64,000 nt of DNA, from positions 701,955-765,954 of the forward strand of contig NC_034011.1 of assembly GCF_000346465.2 (NCBI RefSeq). Direction: 5' to 3'. Source of the DNA: Prunus persica (lineage: Eukaryota; Streptophyta; Magnoliopsida; Rosales; Rosaceae). The position numbers and the translations under genes are program-made. A model generated the notes under the pieces. That model saw only the letters and a program-made list of their open reading frames with translations. It had not been told where the DNA came from and did not search any database. Numbering within the stretch: the first letter of the stretch is position 1; each line of letters begins with the position of its first letter. Shown piece by piece: positions 23,394 through 36,600 of the stretch.

Positions 23394-24974
23394 TTACTCA
23401 GTTATTTTGTCATCATCCCTGTCAAAGCAACGGGACTTTAGATGCTTGTCAATTACAAGCGACGCCAACATGATTTCGTCCATGAGCACATGCGACCTAT
23501 CTCCAGCAACAAACTCAAAAACCTCGCCGTTAACTTCAACTAAGCTACAACCCGGCACCTTTCTCACCTTTTTTTCCTCCATTCCCTTCCTTAGCACTGT
23601 GACATCATCCCACTGGTTGGCAGAGGCATAGATGTTTGAAAGAAGAACATGCACACCACTGTGGTCTAAACTTTTCCCGGACAAGCGCTTAACCATTTCT
23701 TTACCCAACTCAACATCTCCATGAACTCTACAAGCATTGAGCAATGCACCCAAGACGTAAGAGTCTGGTTCCATGGGCATCTCTCTCACAACCTTATTTG
23801 CCTCTTCTAGCATCCCAGCTCTCCCTAGTAAATCTACCAAACAACCATAGTGCTGGATGCCTGGCTGTATCCTGAAAGTACTAGTCATACTTCCAAATAT
23901 ACGCAATCCCTCATCCACCAAGCCCATTCGGCTGCAAGCACTCAACATACATATAAATGTAACTTCATTAGGTGCAATTCCTTCATCCTGCATTCTTGCA
24001 AACAGCGAAATGGCACCTGCACTATCACCGTTATTGGCAAGCCCCGAAATCAAAGAAGTAAAAGCAAAGACATCCCTACTCGGCATCTCATTAAATACAG
24101 CACGAGCAGTTTCAATACAACCACACTTTGTGTACATGTCGACGAGAGCAGTGCCCAACACTCTATCTAATTGCATCCCCTTCCTGTTGACATATGCATG
24201 TATCCATCTTCCCTGATCCAGTGCACCAAGAAAAGCACAAGCAGTGAGTGAACCAACAATCCCGGCGTGGTTAGGCAAAAACCCAGACACCTGCATATCG
24301 ACAAAAAGCTCCAAGGCCTCCCTAAACAACCCAACTTGCACATACCCATTAATCATAGCGCTCCAAGAAACTGCATTCTTTTGAGGCATTTGATCAAACA
24401 GCTCCCGTGCAATGACAACTTGGCCAGACTTGACATACCCATTAATCAATGCAGTCCAGGTAACAACATCTTTATATACGCTCATGTCAAACAATTTACG
24501 AGCTGGGTTTATGAAATCACAAGTCACATACAAATGGATCAACCCGTTCTGCACAAAATCGTGAGATTCCCAACCAAGCCTAATGGCATGGCAATGGAGC
24601 ACCAAACCGAAAGAGAGATAAGAGAGGTCAGCGCAAGCTCTAAGAAGAAAGGAAAAAGTGTAGTTGTTGGGCAATAAGCCACTCTGAATCATATCACTGT
24701 ATAGAGATACGGCTCTCATGGACTCATTGTTCTCAGCTAAAGCTCTGATCACGACGTTCCAAATGTAGGTGGTTCGGTAAGGCATATGACGAAAGAGTTG
24801 AAACGCATGTCGTAAATCGCCGGAGTTGGATACAGTACAGAAGGTAATGATCTTGGCAGCTGCATAAGGGTCGAAAAGGGTACCTGAAACTGTGAGGTGG
24901 CTTTGAATTTGCTTGATATGCGCCATGGTGAGACATTGATCCAAGATTGATAGAGCTCTCTTACTTGATTTCAT
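23394..24974 (-). CDS. PLS-class pentatricopeptide repeat protein, E subclass
   Basis: Intronless gene of 526 residues. PPR proteins bind organellar RNA one base per repeat; E-class members often help select C-to-U editing sites in chloroplasts or mitochondria. Repeats are plain from their conserved cores: TYIWNVVIRALAENNESMRA, DVVTWTALINGYVKSGQVV, NAVSWSAMINGYVQVGLFRE, DRVLGTALVDMYTKCGCIE, DVFAFTSLISGLANNGDSA, EVTFICMLSACSRMGLVDEG and HYGCLVDLLGRAGMLEEA. The E/E+ region follows (LSNIYASANQWDDVTVLRKG, GCSLVEVNGEVFEFVAGD). The protein ends shortly after, without a DYW domain, so it would need a DYW partner in trans. The start ATG at 24974 is the only one before the first repeat. No strong transit peptide is evident by eye. 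Confidence 0.93.
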   Translation of the reverse strand: MKSSKRALSILDQCLTMAHIKQIQSHLTVSGTLFDPYAAAKIITFCTVSNSGDLRHAFQLFRHMPYRTTYIWNVVIRALAENNESMRAVSLYSDMIQSGLLPNNYTFSFLLRACADLSYLSFGLVLHCHAIRLGWESHDFVQNGLIHLYVTCDFINPARKLFDMSVYKDVVTWTALINGYVKSGQVVIARELFDQMPQKNAVSWSAMINGYVQVGLFREALELFVDMQVSGFLPNHAGIVGSLTACAFLGALDQGRWIHAYVNRKGMQLDRVLGTALVDMYTKCGCIETARAVFNEMPSRDVFAFTSLISGLANNGDSAGAISLFARMQDEGIAPNEVTFICMLSACSRMGLVDEGLRIFGSMTSTFRIQPGIQHYGCLVDLLGRAGMLEEANKVVREMPMEPDSYVLGALLNACRVHGDVELGKEMVKRLSGKSLDHSGVHVLLSNIYASANQWDDVTVLRKGMEEKKVRKVPGCSLVEVNGEVFEFVAGDRSHVLMDEIMLASLVIDKHLKSRCFDRDDDKITE

Positions 24975-25476
24975 ATATTATTTTAGAGTTTGGAGTTTGG
25001 AGCCAATCTGAGTTTGTTTTGAAAAATGACCCAAACCCCATAATATATCTACTTAAGGGAAGTGGAATGATACAACAAAACAAATGCCCTGATAAAAATT
25101 CAGAGCATACCCCAATAAGCTTCACCATTCTTCTCATAATATTCTCATTATAAAACTGAGCTTACAATGCTTTTGCAGAACATGGTGTTTACACGTAATC
25201 CCTCTAAAGCCTTGTGAAATCTGATATGAATATAGATGTAGAGCTTTTCCTTCCAAAATCGGCCCATGATGTTCTGTTTTATTTTTCCAATATGATATAT
25301 TGGAGAACAAGGTGATTCGTTCTCTTATACAAAAAAAATTGGTGGAGAGGATTCAAACACAGGACCTTAGGTGTGATTTTGAACCCCATACCAACAAGCT
25401 ATGCTTAGTATGACTCCAACAACAATGGCCATTTTATTTGACAGTTTATTGATGCAGCAGTGTCACACCATATTAA
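24975..25476. other. Intergenic, repeat-like
   Basis: The piece at 25350-25410 (GGATTCAAACACAGGACC...) resembles short plant interspersed repeats. No gene seen. Confidence 0.35.
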
Positions 25477-26395
25477 CTACAGGTAAACAGAAGTTGGCAG
25501 TACAGGTTTAGGAATTGCAATAAGACTCTTGTCCTTTTGAATTGTAAGCCCCAGTCTCTCTTCCATATTGTTCAGGATCTCAAGAGGGCACTCCCACTCA
25601 AAAGCATGGAGCAAAGCTGCCAAGTAAAAGTGCACCATGCGATGAGCAAGGGGCTGTAGGGTGGAGTCCGGAAAACTTCTTTCACTGCTGCTTGAAAGTA
25701 AGCTAACTTGGGAATGTCATTCTCTTCAACAAACCTGTCCTTTCCGACCACTTGGTCCAACTCCATAACTATTTTCTTGTATGCATCAGGTGTTCTTAGG
25801 ATCTCTGTCATACCCCACACGATAGTACTTGAGCTTGTCTCCGTGCCTGCAAGAAACATGTCCTGTAAAACCAAAATAAAAAAAGATCGATTTCGGATGG
25901 ACTAGTTAAGCAAGCAATAGCTACAATACTGAAATAGGTCAGCAACGTATATAAATCTTAGACGATTGACTTACAGAAAGCAACCCTTTGATGATATTTC
26001 CGGAGAGGCTTCTCAATTCGTCATCTCTGTCACTTCTATATTCCAATAACACATCTCTAACATGTCCATTTTTTCCTTCTGGTTACTTTTGTTGATTCTG
26101 TTTTCCCTCTCTTCCAACTTCTCGTTGATTAGTTTCTCATAAAAAAGCATCAAATCTCCAAAAGATCTTCAATGTTCTCCGTTTCAATCCTTGAGGATCA
26201 AATGGCTTGAATGTTGGGATGAGATCAGGAACGTTTGCCGTGCCAAGAATTTTTATTAATTCCCATAATGTCTGTTTTAGTTCCCTCCCTTTCTTTTGTG
26301 TGCAATCAAAAAGGCTCGTACTGCATACAACGGTACTCATGAGGCTGGCTTAGGCGATGAACGCCCACTTTGCAATGTTCACTGGATTCTGTAAC
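25477..26395 (-). pseudogene. Cytochrome P450 pseudogene (CYP76/CYP71-like)
   Basis: Read on the minus strand, the order is: a 5'-truncated piece NPVNIAKWAF with an in-frame stop, then MSTVVCSTSLFD; the segment ELKQTLWELIKILGTANVPD; a frameshift; EKLINEKLEERENRINKSNQ and LRSLSGNIIKGLLS up to a GTAAGT donor. After a TTTTACAG acceptor comes the I-helix (DMFLAGTETSSSTIVWGMTE, 25863 downward) and the K-helix ExxR (KEVFR). Directly after EVFR the sequence jumps, in another frame, to the C-terminal LAHRMVHFYLAALLHAF and ends LPTSVYL-stop at 25477. The PERF motif and the haem loop with its Cys ligand are deleted. The N-terminal half is also missing. It cannot encode a working P450. The intact family oxidises small hydrophobic substrates at the ER. 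Confidence 0.85.
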
Positions 26396-26873
26396 ACTAA
26401 AGTTGAATAGAGGTTCTTCAGTAACCCATGGACCTAGGTACCAAAAAAATGAAACAATAATGATTATATTCACATTTTTCTTTTTTCTTTTTCCCTTCTT
26501 TTGCAATTCAAATGCCCTGTTACCAATGAATTAAAGAAAAATAGCATATGGAGCTAGGTTCCTCCCTCGAATAGCAGACTTATTTTAGGTATTGCTCTTT
26601 CGAGAGTATATTCTTTCCCTCTATTATTATTATTGATGATATTGGTGATGGCGGTATGAGTGAAGAAGTTGTGTTAGTAACAGATTAAGATGGGAGTGGT
26701 GGTGTTTGTTCCTTTTAAAAGGGTGTATAATTTTCCTGTGTTTCCTTTCCCTTTCTATTTTTCTTCTAGGGTTTGAATGCTTTTGTAATGGGGTCGCTTG
26801 ATGTAGTGGGGATTTACAAAGCATAGCACCATGCAAAAATTCCTAAAAATGATACACTTTTGAATTTTACATA
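26396..26873. other. Intergenic, no gene seen
   Basis: Lies between the P450 relic and the palindromic repeat cluster. Only short frames are present, none with motifs. Confidence 0.35.
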
Positions 26874-27079
26874 GTACAGCCAAATATTTTAAACGTATAG
26901 CCACACGGCTATACTCCCGAAACATATTTAAAGAGTATAGCCGCGCGGCTGTACTCTTTGAATAGCCGCTCGGCTATACCATTTACATGTATTAAGCATA
27001 TTAACATTAAAATAGTATAGCCGCCCGGCTATACTATTTTAATATATTCAAATATTTTAGAAGTACAGCCGGGCTATAC
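26874..27079. repeat. Palindromic minisatellite, cluster A (five units plus a half-site)
   Basis: 20-bp dyads of consensus GTATAGCCGNNCGGCTATAC occur at 26895-26914, 26935-26954, 26960-26979 and 27015-27034, with a shortened unit at 27063-27079 and a lone half-site GTACAGCC at 26874-26881. Distances between unit starts are 40, 25, 55 and 48 bp. Spacers are AT-rich. The arms are conserved and the two central bases vary. The same dyad recurs at 44.1 and 60.3 kb. Confidence 0.9.
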
Positions 27080-27669
27080 TCTTGAAATTTTAAAGAGGTA
27101 AACCACATGAACCAAAAGTGACCTTTGGCCTACTAATTTTTAAGATAATGAAGGAAAATAAAGTGAGTCCAGTCACATAATTATAATCAATTAAATTCTT
27201 CTCAATATTTTAATAAACTTTCAGGCATAGAACTTGAAAAGGATGAGCAAACAATTTTATCCCATGCAATCGCAGGTGTGGTGCTTCTAGTATTTTTCAT
27301 CAGACAACCAGGAAAAATTGCTAGATCAGGAATAATGCCACATCCACAAAGCTGCACTTCACAATCCATTAATTTCTTGACGCTAAATTCCTTGCTGGAA
27401 CCAAAGAAAAAAAAAGATACAATGCTAGAAATCTTCAACGTTTAATGATTATCTCTTCTGAGTTCCAAACTTCAAACATAATTTAACCACGTATCATATT
27501 CATCAGAGCTAAACAGTCTCTGAAAACATAAGTCATATAATACTGATGGAAATGCACGCTGAAAGAGGGAGAGAGCACCAGATTGAGCATATACATTCAA
27601 CTGGAAGTTTCTCCCTCTGTAAGAGGACTAGAACCAACTCGTGGAAGTGTTTCATACAATTAGCTAAGT
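27080..27669. other. Region 3' of the ARF8 gene
   Basis: Probably contains the ARF8 3' UTR and polyadenylation region. No other gene recognised. Confidence 0.45.
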
Positions 27670-30600
27670 TCAATATTCAAGTGAGCCAAGAGATGGGAGC
27701 CCGGAAACAATGTCTTGAGCTTCACCGCCACCGCTGTTCAACCTTTGACCTGTATTCGGGCTAAAGGGTTCAACTGCTTGGTCCCCCATTTTGTGTACAT
27801 CCTCGGGCGAAAGTATCTTGATATACCAAACATTGTTCACAAATGACCTGCATATCATATGATTTCATATATTAGTCAGACTCCCAAAAATGCCGTTTCT
27901 AATTGTTCCCTACTATAAGGACAGTTCAATGAACTAGAGAAACCACCTAAAAAGAAAAGTTGAAGCGAAGACTAAAGAAAGTTTTCAATTATTCTTGGTG
28001 CTTCTTTGATTAATAATGTTAATTCAACGTCAACATGAAACCACTCTAATTCTTCTTTTAAAATTTTAGTAAACCAGTAATTTGACATCCAGGTTATCTG
28101 TGTGAGGCTCATAGCTCCAATGGTACAGCACTTCCATGCAATAGTTCAACCTCACCCTTCCCCTCATCCCCTCTCTTCCCCCATTCGCTTCCCTAGTCCT
28201 CAAGCTCCCTTTTGACCAAGAGAAACAAGGCAGATTTTCTAAGGCTTGGTTTAACAGTGAGATTTTATTTTTTGAATACTTGCTATATGAAATAAAGAGA
28301 GAGGAAAATGGAAATATCGAAAATTACTGTGTAATACACACAATTTCAAATGTGTTAATGCTCTAAGTGAAGGTCTTTTCTTTATTGACCTATAGACAAA
28401 ATTTTAGCATGTAACAAAGCCTGTAATTGATTCGATATTTGTGGCAAGCATCATTGGCTAACTTTTACCCAGAAAACTTCAATCAAAAGAAAAACTTTAC
28501 TTAAAAAATATACACAATATAACTTAAGATTATCTAGCTACAGTGGGGGCCTGGAGTTTAGATGTTGACTAGGCTTTAAGCTGTATTACCCTTCCTTCAT
28601 CTGTTACCAACACAAAGGCAGAACATCTTCACTTATTCCACCAAAAAATTATGAGGTTAATTTTGTTGAGTTGAACAAGAGCATGGGTAATTTTGTAAGG
28701 TTAAATGAGTCCACATCCTCCATAAACTGAATCTTCTATTTTACATATAGCCCATTTTACTTTCTTTCACATGCAGATCATGCGTATGTCTTGTAATAAG
28801 TGAACACTTGATCCAGAAAATTCCTGGACAAAAAACGCTAAAAATGGTGTAAATAGATTAGGACCAAATCAATTTCCCCATCACATGCAACAGCCTCTTT
28901 AAATTATTCCATTTACTGTTCAGGAAGACTTAAAAGTAGTCAACAGAAAGGTCCCCAGTTTTCTGATTAGTATAGCCAAAATAATCATAAAATTAAAAAA
29001 CTTTTGTTGCTTTACCACTGTTAAAAGAATCATAAGATTTTGAACTCCGTGTTTTTAATGGTGTCCTTGAAACACACCTCAAGGAAAACCAACAAAGGAG
29101 AACCTTGAGGCGGCATCTGCATGCCTGTGTCTTACGAGAGGCACCGCTTGGGTACCAATCTCTTCTTAAAACTCTTAGGCCAAATGGCATTGTTTGGCCT
29201 GGGCTTTTATAAATTTTAACAGCCCATGCCAAATGGCCTGAGTTGCTAAAATAAAGAGGAGAAACCATAAGACCAAATAGAAATTAAGAAACCATAACTA
29301 AATTCTCCAAAATCCATTCCCCTCTTTCACAGCTCCCAAACCACAACCCAGGAGCTCTAAGGTGCATCCCACTTATCATCAGAAGCTCTAAGCCCCCTTC
29401 TCAAGGTACCCAGTTATCTTTTTCTTTTGTTCCTTTTTTCTTTTCTTTTTTCAATTCTTCCCAAAAAGTAAGTTACTAGGACCTGATCCAATAATTATTT
29501 TATGTTCGAATGATGATGAAGACCATATTCCATTAGCTTAGTCATTGTTTCTTTATAGGATATCTATTAGTGTAATGATCAAGGATTAAATTCGGATATG
29601 AGAGGAACTCCATGCATACAAATATCTAATGGCAAACCAGCTATATGTAACTGAACCAAGAACTTACTCCCATGGGTCGTCACCAAGGAGAAGCACATCA
29701 TTCTCCCTGTCAACGAATACAAGCTGCCAGCCTGATCTAAGACGGTCTTCCAACTTCCCCTCAATTCCGAACATCTGCCCCAGCTCTTCTCGCAGCTCAT
29801 GGTAACTGCTGAACCGGGATATGTCCAGTGAGCGGCCAACCGAACCTGACTTGTAAACCTGCACTAACAACACAGTATCATCCGTCCAACAATTTTAAAA
29901 ATGCAAGAAAATTGAAAGAACAAAAACACCTAATTACTTTCATCTCACACCTTGACAAATGTACAATTTGGGGTTGGTGGGTCAACTTGCCCTGCACTGT
30001 GCAACAACTCAGATGAGTCTTGCATGCAACCATACAGAGAGCTCTGAAATCCAGAGTCTCCTAATGGCATTGACATGTCAGCATCATTTGAAGAAGTGGC
30101 AAAACTGGGCGCTGTGGTGGGGAACAGAAGTCCAGATGATTCAATATTAACACCAAAGAGAGTAGGATTCTGGGAATCTGAATTACAATTCTCTTGCTCA
30201 ACTGCATTGTCTTTCTCATTAAATGGTGGAAATGACATTGAGTTGGCAAAAGCATTGACCTGTGCATGTGCATACTTTGGAGCCCAAGATTGTTGAGGTA
30301 ACTGCTCAGTTGGCATAGAATGACCAGCCCTGGATGAGCTTAAAAGATTTCCACTCCCTTCAGGACAAAGTGTACCAAGCATGTTCTGTCTAGGGGTAGT
30401 AGATGCTGAGAACTTTGTGTTTGAATCACTGAAGTCTGTTTTAGGAAATGATGGAGATGGCACATTCATTTGTTGACTCTGTTGGAGCTGTTCAGTTTGA
30501 ACCTTGAGTGCATCATGATAGTTGTTTTGCTGTTGCTGCACCTGCTCCTCTGTTTGATTGTTAAATTGTTGCTGTAGAAGGTGCTGAGGCAGATTCTCCA

Positions 30601-33600
30601 GTGAAACTTGTGGTTGTGCCTGCAGAATATTATGAGGGATTGATTGCTGAATTTGCTGTTGCAACTGCAACATCGGATTGTGGCTACTCGACTGCTGAAC
30701 ATACTGAAAGGGCTGCTGAAAGTGCATCATATGTTGTCTTAGCTGATCTCCACTTCCTACATTCTGCAAACCAGCAGCCAACATGGCCTGGTACTGCGGA
30801 TTGTGATCATTTCCAATCAATGTTGAATCCACTCTCTGTTGCATCCAAGGAAACATACCAACAGGTTGAAAGTTCATGGAGTGAAGACCTTGCTCTCCAG
30901 TTCCCCCCCGTAGCCACATTAAGCTGTTAGCTTCATCTCTATTATCTGCAGTAACAACAAAAACAAAATAGAATTTAAGCTATTTGGGCCTCTAATACAC
31001 CTTTGGAGTGAGCTTTCATGGAAAAATTCTAACAACAGACAAGCTGATGACAGGGGGTAATGGAAACACCATGGTCTGCCTTTATAGTGAATTATATAGT
31101 GTTTCAATGAAATACCACAGTTTGACCAAAACCATATAAAATGGCACTACCTTGACTGAAACCATGGAAAGTGGAACTCTAAATGGGTCATGCTTATCTC
31201 ATTGGAAAATGAAATGCTTGCGTCTTATGTTGGAATAAAGTGAAGCAATATGTGCCACGGCCTTCTTGCTCAATGTATTTTATATGAGAGTCAAGAGATG
31301 ATGCCTAAAAACTCAACGATTCTTAACATGAGAAACAAACAGCATATTGAATGGAGAAAAATAATATGCGTGTGATTTTCAACAGCCCTAGACTTACTAT
31401 CTTATTGTCTCTTCCTACTATTGTCAGTTGTATCCTGCCATTCTCAGTTTCCTCAACCTTCCTGCATGGCTGTGCCTAGGTACATTCTTGCTTACCAAAG
31501 CATTCAAATACTCGATCTTTGTTCCCTAAAGTCAGTTTTGTGCTAAAATAAAAAGATTTAGACTTAATCAAAAACCTGTCCCCAATCATTGTTGCCTCAG
31601 TGAGAGACTACAAAAGCATGGAGTAGATATGAGGATAAAGGCACCAAATAATATTATCAACACTAAACATCAGTACATGCATAAAGAAGAGTATTTTACT
31701 GAACCAGTTTTGAAATTTTAAATTAACACTTCTCCATAAAGAAATTTAATTGACCTCAACTGGGTCACACTAAGAATAAGCATATCAAGCATAAGCGTAT
31801 CAAGATGAATACACTCAACCCCAAAAGCAAGAAAAAATAAATTGAAAACTGCATTTGGTTTTTCTGAAGATAAAGGCACCAAATAATCAGCACGCATATA
31901 GCTTTTACCTTGCATAGATGAGGCCCCAGGATGCCAAGGGCGTTTTAGTCGAAGGGGAAACAATGATGGGTACATGGGGAAAGTTGTCAAAGGCTCAATC
32001 TCCCATAACGATACCCTGGGCTGCCTCTCACCTGCAGTGGACTCATCCCAACCAACCTACAAATAGGAAAGAACAATATATTAAATATAAAAACTACTTT
32101 CAAGGGAGAAACAACATGGTCTGGACACATGAATCCTGTTATGGATCTACATAGTTCACCAGTCATAAAAAAAGGAACACGGTAACAACTTTTTGTTCTC
32201 TCTTTCTTTCATATCCACCTTTTCTTCTTTGATGAGTGGAAACAGGTTAATTAAAAAATTGTAGAACCATAAAGAATTCCCCTTTTTTATTGTACATTCT
32301 AGTATTGCATGAAACAGCATCCTAGACAAGTTGGTGTCATTGTATAATAAGCACAATCAGAGAAAGTAGATGGAGATTTTTTCTGTCTTTCAGAGGTCAT
32401 GTTATCCTTCATCAAACAATACCAGACACTGTCCTACCTACTACATTATATAGGATTAGAAGTGGAGTCATATACAGATAATTGGAAGGAAACTTTATTG
32501 CACTACAGTAGAAAATTATGCTCTATTACCTTGACAGACCGCCAATGAGAATTTGGCCACCGAACAGATCCAGATCACTATGCCAGTTATCGTACCCATG
32601 TACCTTGACAAGAGAAGCATTGGATATGTCAATAGTGCACATCTAAGTATAACAATGCAACACGCATAAGGAACATCTATGTTTGCTGATATGAACTTGT
32701 TGCCTCAGTATTAGGTACGTTGCACGAACACTTCAATTAGCTAAAGTGTTGGAGTGTCGGACACTCAGACACAGCTTGGACACGCGTTGGACAGAGTCAA
32801 CGTACTTGGACACAGTCAACCCATGGTCCAGACACGGCAAGGGCGATTTTGTATTTTTTAAAGAAAACTGGGGTCAAAACACAATTATTGAAACTTTCTG
32901 AGGGACTAATTTGAAATTTTTTAAAATAACTGGGGGGGTTTAAATTATAATTTCGAAACTCTTTTATACTTATACCAACTACTTTCTCAGCCCTTCCTCT
33001 CTCTCCCAACTTTCCCCACCTTTTTCTTCTCTTCTTTTTCTCTTAGTTTTCATTATATTTTCTTCTTTTCTTGGTACTTGAGATAAATTTATGTTTTATT
33101 TTGTGTGGTTTTAATTATTATGTGGATGAATCATGAGAAGTACATGAGTACTTTGTTTTATTTATGGTATTATAAATTGAAGTATGAACATGAACAGTTT
33201 GTTTATTTAATATATAAAAGCATTATTATAAATTTATTTATTTTTCAATTGCCGTGTTAGTGTCCTAGTTTTTATATATTTTCCGTATCCCCATATCCCG
33301 TGTCGCGTATCCGTGTCCCCGTGTCCGTGTCCGTGCAACATAGGGTAATACCCAATAAAAAAATATTGATCTTTTGGTGGTTTAATTCTAGAGAAATGTG
33401 CACCAAAATCAATAAAAACTACTTATGCTATGTGTAAGTTATAAACAAGCAATAAATGATTCTACAGTTGCAAGAAACCTATACAAATGACATAAGTGAT
33501 CATTAGGTTAACAATACTAATATCGTAGTTAACCATGAAAAGCTATGATACCTTCTGACACTTGACTCTTCAGTCTCAAATAGCATCCGAAATCGCATCC

Positions 33601-36600
33601 CAACTGAAACACGTGTGTGAAATACTGCTTTAATGTATTTTGATAGGGGTATGACAAACTCAGATGGACTAGCCCTGGACATCATAAACATATAAGCAGA
33701 AAGGTAATACAAGCATTGCAGGAAAACAAAAATCTGGAAGACTCTTTTGCCACCTTGGATTATAAAAAACTGTAAAACAACTATTAGTTGAAGCAGCATG
33801 AGCAGCAGCAGCAAGAAGTCCAATATGCATGCTATCACTTGACAAAACAGATGACGGCATCACAGTTTGCGGTCGAGTGGCACGGCGAATACCCAAAAGA
33901 AGCTGATTTTTTTCATTCCTATTATGGGATTTACCAGAATATTAATGCACGACTTTACATGCAAATACAGAAATCACAGGAAAAAAGAAGGCGAAAGATA
34001 TACCAAATAAAAAGAACAGAATCTCCTGCAACAAGTCTTTTGGCACTAACAAACACACTCCATCCTGTGGTAAGAAGATGTCGTTTGGGTTGGCCTGCAA
34101 GATGAACAAGATATAGAACAGGTCAGTTTTTCCAAGTATCTCCTTATAAGTACTAGTGGACCACTTCGGCACATATAACAGCATTATCCACTCAGCAGTG
34201 TAGCAAAATTTGTTTTTAAAGTACTTTCAGAAATAGAGATCACCAGTTTTTATTAATATTAGAAGAAGGGGATATGGATAGGGTACAACTGAGTTAAGCA
34301 CGTCCATCAAGGAACAATTTGAAACAAATTGCATTTAAAACTGTTTCATATAGAATTACCAAAAGAAAAACCTTATGAACAAACAACAGTAAAATTTGGC
34401 TATGCAATCCCCTCCCAAGTGTTCATAAACTCAACTCAACCAAGCTTTAATTCCAAATAATTTGGGTCAACTACACAGATCATCTCTTACTGTTAATCCT
34501 ATACAACTATATCCCCTTTTTTTCGGAAGAGAAACATAATTTTATTAAAGTAGGAATGCTAATTACAAAGAGCGGATAAGGAACCCACAATCTGGGAAGT
34601 AGCAAGTAAATACAACAAAATACAACTCTAAAAGATGGAAAAAAAAACTATATCCCTTTATCATATCTTCAACATGTTCTGCTCATGCATTTCATCCTCT
34701 TATTAGCATTATGGCACTTTGGACTTGAATCAAATTTCTCCCATAGCACTTGCTGGTCTTCACCACACGTTTGTGCCCTCACTAACATTAACCGGATTCT
34801 TATCTTATTTTATCCTTGCTCATGTTTCCACTAATCCATACCAACACCATCACCTCAGCACTTACTCTTGAGGCAAGTTTTGAGAAGAGATATTCTGCTT
34901 TATAGAGCATATCTATCTTCAATAATCCTACAAAATTGTACTTCTGACATTTTTGGTATTCTACAATCACATAACAGTGGAGGCATTGATAATGGAAAGC
35001 AAGCAAGAAGAAAAGTTGTCTATATCTTAAGCATGAGTACAAACTCATAAACTAGGTTTATTTTAACTATATCTTATTTACTATAATTAGTATTTCACTA
35101 TTTATTTGGCTTTATTTTATAATATTTTGGATCTTCCCATTATATATGGAGGTTAGAACTTAGAAGTCCTGTATATTTTTTGGGCTCACATACTTTGATT
35201 TGATAAAAAGAATTGCCTTTATCCGACTTTGCCTCTCTTAGACTCCTCCTTGATCTCTTTCCATTATTTTTTCTTCTTTCCTTCGTTAAACCTCTATTCT
35301 ATACTTTTTGAGAAGTACTATTTGGTATCAGAGCATTCTTGCATATCATTCTTGTCCTGGCCAACTATTAAAGCCCAAATTCAATTCATCATTTTTGCAA
35401 CCATTCCAGGCATCACATATTCAACAGAACCTAGCCATGGGCCACCTCAGATCCACCACTGATGCAAACTACATGTACCACTGCCAAAATCGTGTATGTC
35501 GTACATGCCAATCTAATCATAAGTTATTTCTTTCCCAAACATAGATATCATAAGAATCAGAGCATGTAGATCTCTTGTTTCCAGGATGTGTCATCTGGAA
35601 CCATTGCAGCACATGGGCCACACACCAGCAAAAGTTCCGGTGTTTGGCGTCATGCACTGCTTCCTCCACGCAACTACTCAAACAGCAAGGGCACCACTGA
35701 TATCAGAAAGAGCCAAACTATCTAGCACTGTCAACACAGCAGTGATCAGTGAACTACTCATCCAAGATGAATCCAAAGATAAAGAGCAACCACAGCTCAG
35801 AAGATATGTGTTATCTAAGTGCCACAAATCTAACAGGGAGCCTGGCCGTGTGAAACATGAAAACAAAAATATAAAAAGAAAAGAAAACCAACTTATAATA
35901 CTTGGAGTCAGATAACCATTAGAGCTCAAAAGCTCAAGTTGTTAAGGAATGGACCAACAATGTCTATTGAGTTAACACCTGGGACAGCCAGTCAAACATC
36001 TTCAAATAAAGCCTTCACTCACAACATACAGCCAATGTTAGCAGCACTTCCCCAAAAGGCTTCAACATGGATTACATGTTCTCTTATCTACCATAATGTT
36101 CATTACTAATTAGTAATTTACCTTGATATTGCTATAAGGAATATCTCATCCAACAACCACTGGTCAAATATCATTACCATTTATTCTCTCAATAATATTA
36201 ACAACTATATCAACCTTGCTGACACTATCAAGAGATTATTAGGTTTTTAAATGTCACAAATTTATATTACTCTATTAAATGGGAGCAAAGTTCTCCTGCC
36301 ACACTCTGAACCTAATTCATTGATCCGTTTGACTTTTCCCTGAATGTGTGGTCCAGATTCACAGTCTGGCAACAAACGTCTAGCAAGAAAACATTACTCA
36401 TTAAGTGGAAAACGTGGCCTGTGCATAATGATTAATATCGTCAGTATGCTGGATTATCTGAAAGGTAAAGGAGATCACTCAATAAAACACTATAAACACG
36501 AATAAAATAGCAATATGTCCTCTTATTTATCTTCTTCATATGTACTTCTGCCCAAGAATAACAAATTTATTCCTCATATGTCACCAGTTCAGGTGACTAA

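Noticed and set aside
23850..24677. Plus-strand open frames inside the PPR gene
   Set aside because: Antisense to a clear 526-residue PPR protein; no motifs of their own.
26874..27079. CRISPR-like appearance of regularly spaced palindromes
   Set aside because: Plant nuclear context, AT-rich spacers that resemble each other, uneven spacing and no cas genes. It is a minisatellite, not a CRISPR array.
28972..28979. Isolated GTATAGCC half-site in the last ARF8 intron
   Set aside because: A single 8-mer without the second arm or neighbouring units is expected by chance.
30075..30930. Plus-strand frames opposite the ARF8 Gln-rich exon
   Set aside because: Caused by the CAG/CTG-rich sequence of the activation region.
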